Source of the DNA: SW10 sp965657795
GTDB taxonomy: Bacteria; Verrucomicrobiota; Verrucomicrobiia; Verrucomicrobiales; Akkermansiaceae
Assembly (NCBI GenBank): GCA_965657795.1
Contig: CBFHQJ010000001.1
Span: 62,001-126,000, forward strand
DNA length: 64,000 nucleotides
Direction of reading: 5' to 3'
Shown here: positions 8,808-17,542 of the stretch, in pieces
Layout of the letters: the number at the start of each line of letters is the position of its first letter
Numbering within the stretch: the stretch's first letter is position 1
Notes under the pieces: generated by a model
Database searches by the model: none
Told to the model about the DNA's origin: nothing
What the model saw: the letters and a program-made list of their open reading frames with translations, nothing else
Made by a program: the position numbers and the translations under genes

Positions 8808-9268
8808 AAGCCCCGAAGACTGGAATGGAACTCCTCCCATGGCGCGTTCTGATTTGGCTGCTTGTTGCGTGGCTCGGTATTTCGACCGCCTCTGCCAATC
8901 CGATTAATCTGACTCCGGGTGCGGAGTTTTTATCTTTAGCCTATCTCGGGATTTTGTTCATCTGCATCATCTTTGAGGTTTCGTTTGTATCTATCTTTAG
9001 CGTGGTGTTTCACAATGTCCGTATCGAGATTGCGGCGAAGTTCCTGTTGGTGGTGCTGAATGTTTTGACCTTAATTTTAGTGGCTGTTCCCGTCTATCGG
9101 CACACCGAAAGTATTTTGATCGCTGAAGTGCTGGTGATTTTGGTCGAGGCGGTCGGCATCAGCAAGATCCTGGAAATAGAAGGAGTAAGGCTGAGCTTTA
9201 AGAGGGCATCGATCTACTCTTTGGTCGCCAACTTTGTGACGTGGGCGGTGGGAGCGATGACTCTGTAA
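8804..9268 (+). CDS. Small polytopic membrane protein
   Basis: 154 residues from the ATG that overlaps the previous stop (ATGA). A longer in-frame start at 8726 would lie inside the oxidoreductase gene and is rejected. It has a cleavable or uncleaved signal segment (LIWLLVAWLGISTASA) then four strongly hydrophobic helices separated by short loops, with one amphipathic charged stretch (LEIEGVRLSFKR). I do not recognise a family. Coupling to the FAD oxidoreductase hints at a joint function, perhaps membrane anchoring, without direct proof. Confidence 0.7.
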   Translation: MKAPKTGMELLPWRVLIWLLVAWLGISTASANPINLTPGAEFLSLAYLGILFICIIFEVSFVSIFSVVFHNVRIEIAAKFLLVVLNVLTLILVAVPVYRHTESILIAEVLVILVEAVGISKILEIEGVRLSFKRASIYSLVANFVTWAVGAMTL

Positions 9269-9478
9269 TCTTTTAGGGTGTGAAGGACCTTTCAGTTGGA
9301 AATTCATCTGAGAACGGCTTAGGTGTCCCGGTCGGTAAATTTCTTTGGCTTGCCACCCCCCTCGCAAGAACTGCTACTGGAAGCCATGAGTTTGATTTTC
9401 GTTGAAAATCGTGTCGGACGGTCAACGTTAACACTCTTGCCCGGAACGATTCTAATGTCGGGAGCCAATCAACTATCA

Positions 9479-10234
9479 ATGGAAATTCAACGACCAGCTT
9501 TGGAGATGAAGTTACCTTGTCGTCGGGAGCTTCTGCTTTCGGCGCTTGGTTCTGTTTTCATTGCGGGCGGCCTGTTGAGACTGTTGGCGTTCGTTTCAAT
9601 CTCGCTGGCGACTGCCCTTCAGATCGTTGTGCCGAGCGGCCCCGTTGTAGTGAATTCGGAAGAGAGCGAAAAAACCGAGGAGGTGGAAGAGGTGGCAGAA
9701 GCGTATGAACCCTCGCCGACTGTTTCGGTTCCTCCGCTTTCATCGGTTCCGCTTGAAAAGCCCTTGGTGGAGTCTCCGGATGCCATTCCGGTTCCTGAAA
9801 TGGAAAAAGTTCCCTTCATGGATGACCTTGCTTGGGCTGAAGAAACCTTTGAACCGTGGGAGGAGGAGAAAAAGCCCGAGGTGAAACCTCAACCGAAGGT
9901 GGTGCGCAAGCCGTCACCAGCGAGAAAGCCTGTCCCGGCCGCCAGGCCAGCTGCGGCAAAGCCAACTTCGGCCCGTGTCGTGTCCCGGAGTTCTCCTGTT
10001 TATCCGAGGAAGGCCCGCCAGTCCGGGGTCCAGGGAAAAGTGACGGTTCTGGTGACGGTGGCGATTTCGGGACGGGTGTCGAACGCGCAAATCACATCCG
10101 GCAGCGGCAGTGCATCGCTCGATGCAGCGGCCCTGAAAGCGGCCAGGCGGTATCGATTTACCCCCGCCAAAAATGGTGCCGGGAACGCAGTGGCGACCCA
10201 GGTGGCGATTCCGTTTAACTTTAGGCTGAACTAG
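9479..10234 (+). CDS. TonB-family protein
   Basis: Short cytoplasmic N-terminus, one membrane anchor (LLLSALGSVFIAGGLLRLLAF and following), a long periplasmic linker rich in Pro, Glu and Val (EEVEEVAEAYEPSPT, then KPEVKPQPKVVRKPSP), and a C-terminal TonB domain of about 80 residues (SSPVYPRKARQSGVQGKV, then LDAAALKAARRYRFTPA). It would transmit proton-motive force to outer-membrane receptors, but no ExbB/ExbD or TonB-dependent receptor is in the window. The frame is open upstream to a GTG at 9323; the ATG at 9479 gives a normal topology, and 9506 is also possible. It converges with the DUF1501 gene and their 3' ends overlap by 14 bases. Confidence 0.82.
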   Translation: MEIQRPALEMKLPCRRELLLSALGSVFIAGGLLRLLAFVSISLATALQIVVPSGPVVVNSEESEKTEEVEEVAEAYEPSPTVSVPPLSSVPLEKPLVESPDAIPVPEMEKVPFMDDLAWAEETFEPWEEEKKPEVKPQPKVVRKPSPARKPVPAARPAAAKPTSARVVSRSSPVYPRKARQSGVQGKVTVLVTVAISGRVSNAQITSGSGSASLDAAALKAARRYRFTPAKNGAGNAVATQVAIPFNFRLN

Positions 10235-11648
10235 CAAGAATCTTATTGATGACCTCGCCGTGGACGTCGGTGAGGCGGAAATTGCGGCCCTTGTATTTGT
10301 AAGTGAGGCGTTTGTGGTCCACTCCCAGCAAATGGAGAGCGGTCGCATGAAAGTCGTGAACATGGAAGGGATCGATTGCGGCGGTGAAGCCAAAGGGATC
10401 GGTCTCGCCATAAGTGACTCCGCCTTGAATTCCACCGCCGGCCATGAACATGGAGCCTGACTTGGTGTGATGATCGCGCCCGCTGCCTTGTGACATGGGG
10501 GTGCGACCAAATTCTCCTCCCCAGATGACGAGGGTGTCGTCGAGCATGCCACGTTGCTTGAGGTCGCGGATGAGGGCGGCTGCGCCTTTATCGATGTCCT
10601 TGCAGCGTGATTTCATGCCACCGACCACATTCCCGTGGTGATCCCAACCGGTATGATAGAGTTGCACAAAACGAACGCCGCGTTCGGCCATGCGTCGGGC
10701 CATCAGGCAGTTGGAGGCAAAGGAGCCGTTGGGCTTGTCGTCCACGCCGTAAAGTTTGAGGGTCTCTGCGGTTTCCGAGCCAAAGTCGGCGAGGTCCGGG
10801 ACACTCGATTGCATTTTAAAGGCGAGTTCATATTGTGAAATCCGGGTGGCGATTTTGGGGTCCGCAACATCCGCGTTGTGGAGCTGGTTGAGCTTGGTGA
10901 GGGAGTCGAGTGAGGCCCGCTGCGTGGCGCTGCTGACTCCCGCGGGAGATTCAAGATAGTTCAAAGGCGTGCCCGAGGAATAGAATTCCACCCCGGTGTG
11001 TTTGCCGGGAAGGAAGCCGGCATTCCAGGCGGTCTGTGGGACAGGTTGACCTTCGGGGCCGGATCGCATCACCACAAAAGAGGGCAGATCATTGGCAATA
11101 TGACCGAGGCCATAGGTGACCCATGAGCCCATGCTGGGACGTCCCGCAATGGCCGTGCCAGTGTTCATGAAGGCGTGTGCCGGGTCGTGGTTGACTTGAT
11201 CGGTTTGCTGGGTGCGGATGATGCAAATATCATCGGCCATCTTTTGAATATTCGGGAGTAAGTTGGAGATTATTTGCCCGGATTGACCGCACTTGGTGAA
11301 GCCAACATCGGTGCCGAAACACTTCAGAGCAGAATGCTGTAGGAAGGCGAATTTGATTCCTTTCGTCAGGGATTCGGGAATGGGCTTGCCGTTGAGCTCG
11401 CGAAGCTTGGGCTTGTCATCGAAAGACTCGAACTGCGAAGGGCCGCCTGCCATGTAAAGGTAGATGACACGCTTTGCCTTCGGAGCGTGGTGCATGACTT
11501 TGCCAAGTCCGTCCTTCGCGAGAAGGTCGGCGAAAGCGGTGCCAAGAAGGGCGGTCGAGGAGCGGGCGAAGAAGTCGCGCCTTGAACATCCAAGGTTCAA
11601 CGTTGAACGCTCAACGTCGAGATTTTGCATCGTAGATGATCGGTTCAT
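10221..11648 (-). CDS. DUF1501 domain-containing protein (Tat substrate)
   Basis: 475 residues. The N-terminus carries a twin-arginine signal (SRRDFF followed by a hydrophobic stretch), then the DUF1501 sulfatase-like fold: YLYMAGGPSQFESFD, MGSWVTYGLG, YHTGWDHHGN, and WGGEFGRTPMSQ near the metal site. DUF1501 proteins occur paired with PSD1 cytochrome-like proteins in Planctomycetota and Verrucomicrobiota and are thought to take part in polysaccharide breakdown; the reaction is not established. The first 20 residues before the Tat motif translate a palindromic repeat (TTCAACGTTGAA at 11596-11607) and look like sequence added by an insertion. The start overlaps the stop of the four-helix-bundle gene (ATGA). 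Confidence 0.88.
   Translation of the reverse strand: MNRSSTMQNLDVERSTLNLGCSRRDFFARSSTALLGTAFADLLAKDGLGKVMHHAPKAKRVIYLYMAGGPSQFESFDDKPKLRELNGKPIPESLTKGIKFAFLQHSALKCFGTDVGFTKCGQSGQIISNLLPNIQKMADDICIIRTQQTDQVNHDPAHAFMNTGTAIAGRPSMGSWVTYGLGHIANDLPSFVVMRSGPEGQPVPQTAWNAGFLPGKHTGVEFYSSGTPLNYLESPAGVSSATQRASLDSLTKLNQLHNADVADPKIATRISQYELAFKMQSSVPDLADFGSETAETLKLYGVDDKPNGSFASNCLMARRMAERGVRFVQLYHTGWDHHGNVVGGMKSRCKDIDKGAAALIRDLKQRGMLDDTLVIWGGEFGRTPMSQGSGRDHHTKSGSMFMAGGGIQGGVTYGETDPFGFTAAIDPFHVHDFHATALHLLGVDHKRLTYKYKGRNFRLTDVHGEVINKILASSA
11596..11607. repeat. 12-bp palindrome flanking four-helix-bundle gene (downstream side)
   Basis: TTCAACGTTGAA, a perfect palindrome, followed by a further partial copy (GCTCAACGTCGA). 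It lies inside the 5' end of the DUF1501 gene. A sister palindrome with swapped arms is at 12047-12058, on the other side of the four-helix-bundle gene. Confidence 0.6.
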
Positions 11649-12016
11649 TTGAGCTTTTGTTCGGCGGTGGAAATACTGGAATGGAAAATCCGGATGAGTT
11701 GGTCCGTTTCATCGAGGAGTTCGGAAAGTAAACCCGGCTTGGTGACCAAGGGGACTCGTTGCGGGAGTTTGAGCCAACGAGAAGTCTCGCGAAGTTCCTT
11801 GAGGGCGATTCGAAGTTTGTGAATGAAGTCTTTCGGCGATTCGGCAGCTTGCGCCTCGCCATGGTGAGCCATCGGTGTGGTGCCGGACCTCAGTAATTGA
11901 TTCGAAACGTGCTTGGCAGCTTGAGAGTTTGTCATGCGCTCACTGAGCCGAATAATCCGTGCGGAGTAATCTAACAGTCGTTCCTCAAAATCGTATGCGG
12001 CTTTGTTGGATTCCAT
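11645..12016 (-). CDS. Four-helix bundle protein (S23/IVS family)
   Basis: 123 residues from the ATG at 12016; a TTG at 12058 would only add translated repeat. Four amphipathic helices: LLDYSARIIRLSERM, AAKHVSNQLLRSGTT, ESPKDFIHKLRIALKELRET and LLSELLDETDQLIRIF. These fit the four-helix bundle family first found in 23S rRNA intervening sequences. Its function is unknown, and it forms a pentamer in known structures. It sits between PSD1 and DUF1501, genes that are normally adjacent, and is flanked by related 12-bp palindromes, so it looks like an inserted cassette. It overlaps the DUF1501 start by ATGA. Confidence 0.88.
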   Translation of the reverse strand: MESNKAAYDFEERLLDYSARIIRLSERMTNSQAAKHVSNQLLRSGTTPMAHHGEAQAAESPKDFIHKLRIALKELRETSRWLKLPQRVPLVTKPGLLSELLDETDQLIRIFHSSISTAEQKLK

Positions 12017-12046
12017 GATTGAATGTTCGGATTTGAGCGTTGGAAG

Positions 12047-12058
12047 TTGAACGTTCAA
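12047..12058. repeat. 12-bp palindrome flanking four-helix-bundle gene (upstream side)
   Basis: TTGAACGTTCAA, a perfect palindrome between the PSD1 stop (12062) and the four-helix-bundle start (12016). Its arms are the swapped arms of the palindrome at 11596-11607. Confidence 0.6.
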
Positions 12059-12061
12059 GCA

Positions 12062-15000
12062 TCAGCTACGGGTTAAAAATTCGTGGAGGTTGAGGACAAT
12101 GCGCGCGGTGGCAGTCCAGGCGGCATGTGCGATTGGGTCGTGGGATCCCGGAGGAGATTGTCCGACGGTAAGAAGTGATTTTGCGGCCTCGGGGTTGGCT
12201 TTGAATTCGGTGAGCAAGGTTTGGTGCAGCCTTGCGATCTCTGCGGATTCTTCAGGCGAGGGCTCACGTTGGAGGGCGAGTTGGAAGAGCCGCTCGATAG
12301 GGCTTTCCCTGCCAAGAATTCGTACCGCGAGCCCACGGGCGGCCTCTACAAACTGCGGATCGTTCAGGAGAGCGAGGGCTTGTGCGGGTGTGTTGGTGAT
12401 GGGGCGTTGCGCGGTGCATTCCTGTCGGGTGGGTGCGTCGAGAGCGAGCAGGGCGGGGTGATGGTTTTGCCGCTTCCAGAATGTGTAAAGCGAGCGTTGG
12501 TATTGCTTCTGTCCGGCATTGGTTTCCCAGAGTTGATAGCGGGAGCCGAACATCACTTTGTTGGATTTGGCCCAGTAGCTTTTCGGTTGATAGGGAAAGA
12601 AGGAGGTGCTTGGGATTTCCTGAGTCAATTTGAGGAGATCTGCGGCGAGAAGTGCGGAGTCGCGGATCTCTTCGGCGGAAAGCCGGTGTCTTGATTGTCT
12701 CGCATGGAGTCGGTTGGTGGGATCATTTTGAGCGAGCAGCGAACCGGGGATGGATGAAAGTTGATAGGCCTCGGTGGTGACCAGAAGCTTGATCATTTTA
12801 CGGATGTTCCAGTCTTCCTGAAACTCGGCTGCCATCCAATCGACGAGTTCGACGTGGGATGGCCAGTCGCCTTGGTTTCCTGAATCCTCCAGCGTCTCGC
12901 TGAGGCCACGACCATAGAATTGATGCCAAAGTCGGTTCACAAAGACGCGGGCCGTGAGTGGGTTGTTTTTAGAAACGATCCAGTTGGCAAGGTCGAGTCG
13001 GGTGGGGTTTGGAGAGTCGAGTTTGCCAAAGGTCTCGGGGATGGCGGGCTTGGCGACGGGCCCGGATTCGTTCATGAAGTTTCCGCGCTTGAGAACGTGG
13101 GTTTTCTTGGGCGTGCTCTCCTTGCTGACGAGGGATTCGGTGGCTCCCTGGCGATGAAGGTAAATCTCACGGTAGAGTTCGTGGAGTTCGGAAGTGAGCT
13201 CCGGGTTGAGATGTTCCCGGAAGGCCATGTCGATGACGGTTTGATGAATGGGGCGTCGTGAAGCCGGGGTCTTTTTGAGCGAGCTCACCAGCAGAGTCGG
13301 AAAGTCTTTTCGGTCGTCGCGATTGAGGGGGAGTTCCCAGAAATAGCGAAAGGTTGATTCGGCCATTTCGTTTGTGAAAAATCGGTAAGCGGTGGTTCGG
13401 TATCCGGAGCCACCCCAGTTGACCTTCCCGCCTTGCTGAATCCAGGCCATGCCTTGGGGAACGTAGGAAGCCTTGCCCAGCTTGTTTTTCGGGACGACGA
13501 GGCGAACGACTTCCCCGAAATTTGGAAGCGGTCCCATGTGAGTGAGTTTTGTGGGGAAAGCCTTTTTGACAGCGGGGTGATCTTTGGGGCCCCAGTAGAA
13601 GGTGCGGAAGTAGCTGTCATGCCATCCCATGCGGCGGTAGGCGCCATTGATGATTTGGAAGGCGACAAACTCAGGCTTGTTCTCTGGATCAATGCTAACG
13701 TGAGTGAAGTATTCCTCGCTGTTTCCGAAGTCAGCCGAGGTCAGGGTTTCGGCGCACATGTGCTGTTTGATCTCACCGGGTTTGGCGGTGACCTCGCGGC
13801 CGGCTTCAGTCTGGGTGAAATCACCTCGTGTGATGTGGGCGACGGGAAGGACCGCGGGGAACCAGATCCAATCGGTCTTTGCTTTGGTGTCCCTGGCTTC
13901 CTTGTCTTGTTTTAAAACATCGGCGGACCATTTTTTCAGGGTTTCCGGGTCGATAGCGGCGGAGTAGAGTTTCCCGCGAACGGCATCAATCTTCGCGGCG
14001 AGCTCGTGTTCCTTTTTTGAGTTGGCTTCATCGTCGTGAAGGTAGTGAAGGGGAACCCGGCGGTCTCCGGGTTCGTAAACTCCGGCTTCGATGAGGGGAT
14101 CGAAGAAGGCCGCGAGGGAATAGTAATCCTTGGCGAGGATGGGGTCGTATTTGTGATCGTGGCACTCGGCGCATCCGGTGGTAAGACCCAGCCAAACGGT
14201 GCCCAGCGCTCTGACGTGTTCGCCTTTGAGCGCATAGAGAGCCTCCTTTTCGATGACACCGGCTTCGCAATTTGTTTTGACGAGGCGGTTGTAAGCGGAG
14301 GCAGTCAAGGTGCGATCGTTACGATCAGGAAGTAGATCGCCTGCGAGTTGTTCGCGGGTGAATTGATCGAAGCTCATATTCTGCCGGAAGGCTTCGATGA
14401 CGTATTTGCGGTAGGGACCGCTGGCGATGGGTTCGTCGGAGACCATGCCGTTGGAATCGGCGTGGCGGACGAGATCGAGCCAGCGAACGGCTTGATGTTC
14501 GGCATGCTCAAGTGACTCGGTCCAGCGATCAACGAAACCAAGGTAGTTTTCCGGGGAGGGATCTTTTTGGAAAGCGATGACCTCCTCGTATTTGGGCGGG
14601 ATGCCGCGAAGATCGTAAGAAAGTCGTCGAAGCAAGACACGAGGAGAGGCTTTTTCGACCGGATCGACACCCTTCTCGTTCCAGGTTCGTTTGAGGAAGG
14701 AGTCGATGGGGTTGGAGTCGTCCCCTGGAACATTGGGGCGGGTCAGTTTTCGGAAAGTCCAGTGGTCTTCGTACTCGGCTCCTTGTTCGATCCAGAGTCG
14801 GAGGGTTTCCTTTTCCTTTTCGGTGAGTCGATAGACGGTGTCGAGCGGTGGCATGTGCTCGTCCTTGTCGGTGGTGGTGATGCGCTCGATTAGAATGGAT
14901 TCGTCAGGATTGCCCGGCACGATGGCATCAAACTCGGTGGCTCCCGCAAAGGTATCGAGGCGGAGGTCGGCTTCGCGTTTCTTTTCGTCGAAGCCATGAC

Positions 15001-15115
15001 AAAAGAAACAATTGTTCGAGAGGATGGGACGAATGTCGCGGTTGTAGCTGATTTTCTCTGCCGCCTGAATCAGGGAGGGCAGGGCCAGGATGATGATGAG
15101 GAAAGCTCGGGGCAT
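12062..15115 (-). CDS. PSD1 protein (PSCyt1-DUF1549-DUF1553)
   Basis: 1017 residues with a signal peptide (AFLIIILALPSLIQAAE). Next is a planctomycete-type cytochrome c domain with the haem motif CFFCH at about residues 36-40 and MPPL as a possible axial Met. The DUF1549 region follows (WLDLVRHADSNG), with a second CxxCH-like motif in CAECHDHKYDPI. The C-terminal DUF1553 region has ARVFVNRLWHQFYGRGL, a DWPSHVELVDWMA stretch and NTPAQALALLNDPQF. Such proteins are extracytoplasmic, c-type haem-bearing partners of DUF1501 proteins, proposed to act in complex carbohydrate catabolism. It is transcribed before the four-helix-bundle and DUF1501 genes and is divergent from the AraC regulator, with 83 bases between their starts. 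Confidence 0.9.
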   Translation of the reverse strand: MPRAFLIIILALPSLIQAAEKISYNRDIRPILSNNCFFCHGFDEKKREADLRLDTFAGATEFDAIVPGNPDESILIERITTTDKDEHMPPLDTVYRLTEKEKETLRLWIEQGAEYEDHWTFRKLTRPNVPGDDSNPIDSFLKRTWNEKGVDPVEKASPRVLLRRLSYDLRGIPPKYEEVIAFQKDPSPENYLGFVDRWTESLEHAEHQAVRWLDLVRHADSNGMVSDEPIASGPYRKYVIEAFRQNMSFDQFTREQLAGDLLPDRNDRTLTASAYNRLVKTNCEAGVIEKEALYALKGEHVRALGTVWLGLTTGCAECHDHKYDPILAKDYYSLAAFFDPLIEAGVYEPGDRRVPLHYLHDDEANSKKEHELAAKIDAVRGKLYSAAIDPETLKKWSADVLKQDKEARDTKAKTDWIWFPAVLPVAHITRGDFTQTEAGREVTAKPGEIKQHMCAETLTSADFGNSEEYFTHVSIDPENKPEFVAFQIINGAYRRMGWHDSYFRTFYWGPKDHPAVKKAFPTKLTHMGPLPNFGEVVRLVVPKNKLGKASYVPQGMAWIQQGGKVNWGGSGYRTTAYRFFTNEMAESTFRYFWELPLNRDDRKDFPTLLVSSLKKTPASRRPIHQTVIDMAFREHLNPELTSELHELYREIYLHRQGATESLVSKESTPKKTHVLKRGNFMNESGPVAKPAIPETFGKLDSPNPTRLDLANWIVSKNNPLTARVFVNRLWHQFYGRGLSETLEDSGNQGDWPSHVELVDWMAAEFQEDWNIRKMIKLLVTTEAYQLSSIPGSLLAQNDPTNRLHARQSRHRLSAEEIRDSALLAADLLKLTQEIPSTSFFPYQPKSYWAKSNKVMFGSRYQLWETNAGQKQYQRSLYTFWKRQNHHPALLALDAPTRQECTAQRPITNTPAQALALLNDPQFVEAARGLAVRILGRESPIERLFQLALQREPSPEESAEIARLHQTLLTEFKANPEAAKSLLTVGQSPPGSHDPIAHAAWTATARIVLNLHEFLTRS

Positions 15116-15198
15116 GGAAGGATGGCGGTCTGGTGACGGTATCGCGCCAAACTTGTTTTGTCTTGGATGAAGTTTTGAGAATTTTGTATCATTCGCGC

Positions 15199-15963
15199 AT
15201 GACGGTGAAAGGTGCGCAGGCCAAGTTTTTGCAGGGTTTGGGTTCTGTGGAGCAAATTCTGGAGCTTTTTGATTGGCTCCCCGATGCTCACCTTTACCTG
15301 AAAAACAAAGAGGGAGAGTTTATGGCGGTGAATTTGGCTTCGGCGCGGAGGAATGGTTTCGAGCATCCTGACGAGATGATCGGCAAGAGTGACTTTGATA
15401 TTCATCCTCCGCAAATGGCGTCGGCCTATCGGGAGGAAGACCGGAGAGTGATGGATGGAGGGGTGGCGATTCCGGAGCAGGTTTGGTTGGTTTACGATTA
15501 TTTGGGGGCGCAGCGGTGGTTTGTTTCCACCAAAATTCCGCTTTTTGGGAAGTCGGGAGAAGTGGTTGGACTTGCCGGAGTCATGAGGCCGCTCGAGAGC
15601 GCGGGACAACTAAAGGAGAGCTACGATGGTCTTGCCCCGGTGGTAGAGTTTGTCCTCGAAAATTATCCAGAGCAAATCAGCGCGGAGAAATTGGCGGGCT
15701 TGGTGGGGCTGTCCGTCAGTCAGTTAAACCGACGTTTTCGCAAGGTGTTCGGAATTGCCCCGATGCAATTTGTGTTGCGGTCACGGGTGAACGCCGCTCG
15801 CACAATCCTGGCGCGGGGTCGGGGGAATCTCGGGGATGTTGCTCTTGAGTGTGGGTTTTACGACCAGGGGCAATTTGGGCGGATCTTTAAAAGGGAAACG
15901 GGGCTGACTCCCGGTGCCTACCGGAAAAGATATCAAAGCGGGACTTTCGGGGGCGGGCATTGA
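15199..15963 (+). CDS. PAS-AraC family transcriptional regulator
   Basis: 254 residues from ATG 15199; a GTG at 15133 would add 22 residues and cannot be excluded. An N-terminal PAS domain (LFDWLPDAHLYLKNKEGEF, then GKSDFDIHPPQMA) is followed by two helix-turn-helices of the AraC type: SAEKLAGLVGLSVSQLNRRF and LGDVALECGFYDQGQFGRIF with the closing TGLTPGAYRKRY. The PAS pocket probably senses a small ligand. The gene is divergent from PSD1 and shares its 83-bp promoter region, so it may control the PSD1/DUF1501 genes, or the tandem family that follows on its own strand. Confidence 0.88.
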   Translation: MTVKGAQAKFLQGLGSVEQILELFDWLPDAHLYLKNKEGEFMAVNLASARRNGFEHPDEMIGKSDFDIHPPQMASAYREEDRRVMDGGVAIPEQVWLVYDYLGAQRWFVSTKIPLFGKSGEVVGLAGVMRPLESAGQLKESYDGLAPVVEFVLENYPEQISAEKLAGLVGLSVSQLNRRFRKVFGIAPMQFVLRSRVNAARTILARGRGNLGDVALECGFYDQGQFGRIFKRETGLTPGAYRKRYQSGTFGGGH

Positions 15964-16009
15964 GAATTTTGACAATGTTTAGAATGTGTTCGTAAAGAGG
16001 CATTATCAT

Positions 16010-16015
16010 TATAAT
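16010..16015 (+). promoter_or_regulatory. Possible -10 box (TATAAT) of tandem array
   Basis: TATAAT ends 8 bases before the ATG at 16024, so a transcript from it would be nearly leaderless. No good -35 lies 17 bases upstream. A TTGACA at 15969-15974 would pair instead with TAAAGA at 15993. The third copy at 17543 also has an AT-rich box (TATTAT) right before its ATG. Confidence 0.3.
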
Positions 16016-16023
16016 CTCTAGTG

Positions 16024-16770
16024 ATGGGAAAAGTCGTAAAAGCGTTGGCGATTGCATGTGCGACAAGCACTTTGGCAATGGGACAGGAAAAAGAGGTCAA
16101 TCCTTTCAAAGATCCGGACATGTTGGTCGCGAATGCGAAGCCCACTGGTCCGAAGACGTGGGAGGTGATGGTGGAGGTGTTTTCGCTTCCTTTTGCGGAT
16201 GCCGCGGACTTGCGGAGGGAGATGAAGGGGGCGGGGAAGGTTTATGGAGAACTGGTGAAGCGGGTGGATCAGGAAAAGGCGGCGCTTGAGGAGTTTTTTG
16301 TGATTAAGGGAGGGGTTGGTGAGAAGAGTGAGACGGCTTCGTTTGAGGACTATCTCTATGCGAGTGAATATGAACCTCCTGAGCTCCCTAATTCGGTTCT
16401 GAATGAACCTGCGTCTGAGGAAGCTGCGATGACTTTTGTTTCTCCTGCAACTCCGAGTGCTTTTACCAGTAAAAAGATCGGGAATGACCTGAGAATTTTT
16501 ATGAGGGATTCGGGGAAGGACACGCTGAACATCAAGCTTGATCTGACTAGGTTGGCTTTGATGGGGCGGATTTCGTGGGGGCAAGGGCTTGCAACGGTTG
16601 AGATGCCTAAATTTACTTCTCATGGATTGCTGGACGAGCTTACGCTGGGGGACAGGGTAGTTGCGTTTTTGGGAACGATGTCGCCTCCCAAAGCTGATGA
16701 AAAAATTGCCGGGCGACGGGTTTGGTTGGCTTTTGCGACCGCAAAAGGTTCTGGAGAGCAGAGCAAATAA
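16024..16770 (+). CDS. Secretin-like tandem family protein, copy 1
   Basis: First of eight tandem paralogues spanning 16024-21510. It has a signal peptide (VVKALAIACATSTLAMG), then four conserved blocks: A, EVFSLPFADAADLRRE; B, SEYEPPELPN; C, SPATPSAFTSKKIG; D, WGQGLATVEMPKF and the closing RRVWLAFATA. Blocks B-D resemble, in order and wording, part of the beta-domain of bacterial secretins (a TPTAFETRNVGVTLEV-like stretch, then a final FVTA strand), but no N0/N1 domains or pore-length beta-domain are present. Block A, about 60 residues, is particular to this family. Probably periplasmic. Start chosen at ATG 16024 rather than the GTG one codon earlier. Family not recognised; the secretin link is by eye. 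Confidence 0.75.
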   Translation: MGKVVKALAIACATSTLAMGQEKEVNPFKDPDMLVANAKPTGPKTWEVMVEVFSLPFADAADLRREMKGAGKVYGELVKRVDQEKAALEEFFVIKGGVGEKSETASFEDYLYASEYEPPELPNSVLNEPASEEAAMTFVSPATPSAFTSKKIGNDLRIFMRDSGKDTLNIKLDLTRLALMGRISWGQGLATVEMPKFTSHGLLDELTLGDRVVAFLGTMSPPKADEKIAGRRVWLAFATAKGSGEQSK

Positions 16771-16790
16771 TTGATCGGGAGGTGATGACT

Positions 16791-17474
16791 ATGAAAAAGA
16801 GTTTTTGGATCGCGCTGGGCTTGGTGACGAGTGGGTATGCTGATGAAATTGAAAAGGAGGAGGCCAGTTGGGAAGTGACGTGCGAGGTTTTCTCTTTGCC
16901 TCTCATGGAAGCGGCCAAGATGAAGCGCTCCGGTGAGTCGGACGCGAAGGATTATGCGCGACTTGTGAAGTTGCTCAAATCCGGGAAGGTTGCGCAGGAG
17001 GAATTCCTAATCTTAAGGACCTCTTCAAATTTTGAAGTGGTCATGGAGGATGCGGTTGAGGTGATTCATCCGAATGAGTATGAGCCCCCGGAGCTTCCGA
17101 ATCAGGTTGGAACTGGCGTCGCGCCTCCGAATTTTTCAGGGCCTTTGGTCACCCCGGCATTGCCCTCTGCTTTTGATACCCGAAGAGTAGGAAATACGAT
17201 GGAGGTTGAGCTTGAGGAGCTAAAAGAGGGCCAGCTCAATCTTGCTTTGACCTTGAGTTTGGTAAGTGATCTCGGAAGGCAGGTCTGGGGGCAAGGAAAG
17301 TCTGAGGCTGAGATGCCTAGATTCGCGGTGCAGCGATTGCAAACTGACTTTGAACTCGCGGTGGATACTCCTACTTTATTGGGCTCGATTTCGCCCCCGG
17401 AAGCCCTGCAGCCGAAAGACGGAATGAAGCGGGTTTGGTTCGCTTTTGTGATTGTTTCAGAAGCGAGTGAATAG
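16791..17474 (+). CDS. Secretin-like tandem family protein, copy 2
   Basis: 227 residues from ATG 16791, which has a GGGAGG Shine-Dalgarno sequence at 16777-16782; an ATG at 16785 would be too close to it. Signal peptide KKSFWIALGLVTSGYA. Blocks: A, EVFSLPLMEAAKMKR; B, NEYEPPELPN; C, TPALPSAFDTRRVGNTMEV; D, WGQGKSEAEMPRF, LLGSISPPEAL and KRVWFAFVIV. It lies 20 bases after copy 1, so co-transcription is likely. It is closest to copy 5 (shared block A wording and spacing), which suggests that duplication involved pairs of genes. Confidence 0.75.
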   Translation: MKKSFWIALGLVTSGYADEIEKEEASWEVTCEVFSLPLMEAAKMKRSGESDAKDYARLVKLLKSGKVAQEEFLILRTSSNFEVVMEDAVEVIHPNEYEPPELPNQVGTGVAPPNFSGPLVTPALPSAFDTRRVGNTMEVELEELKEGQLNLALTLSLVSDLGRQVWGQGKSEAEMPRFAVQRLQTDFELAVDTPTLLGSISPPEALQPKDGMKRVWFAFVIVSEASE

Positions 17475-17542
17475 CCTGTGCAGCGTGTGCGTCCAATGAT
17501 CTTTGGAACCTCGGTCCGGGAATTTTTAGCCGATATTATTTT

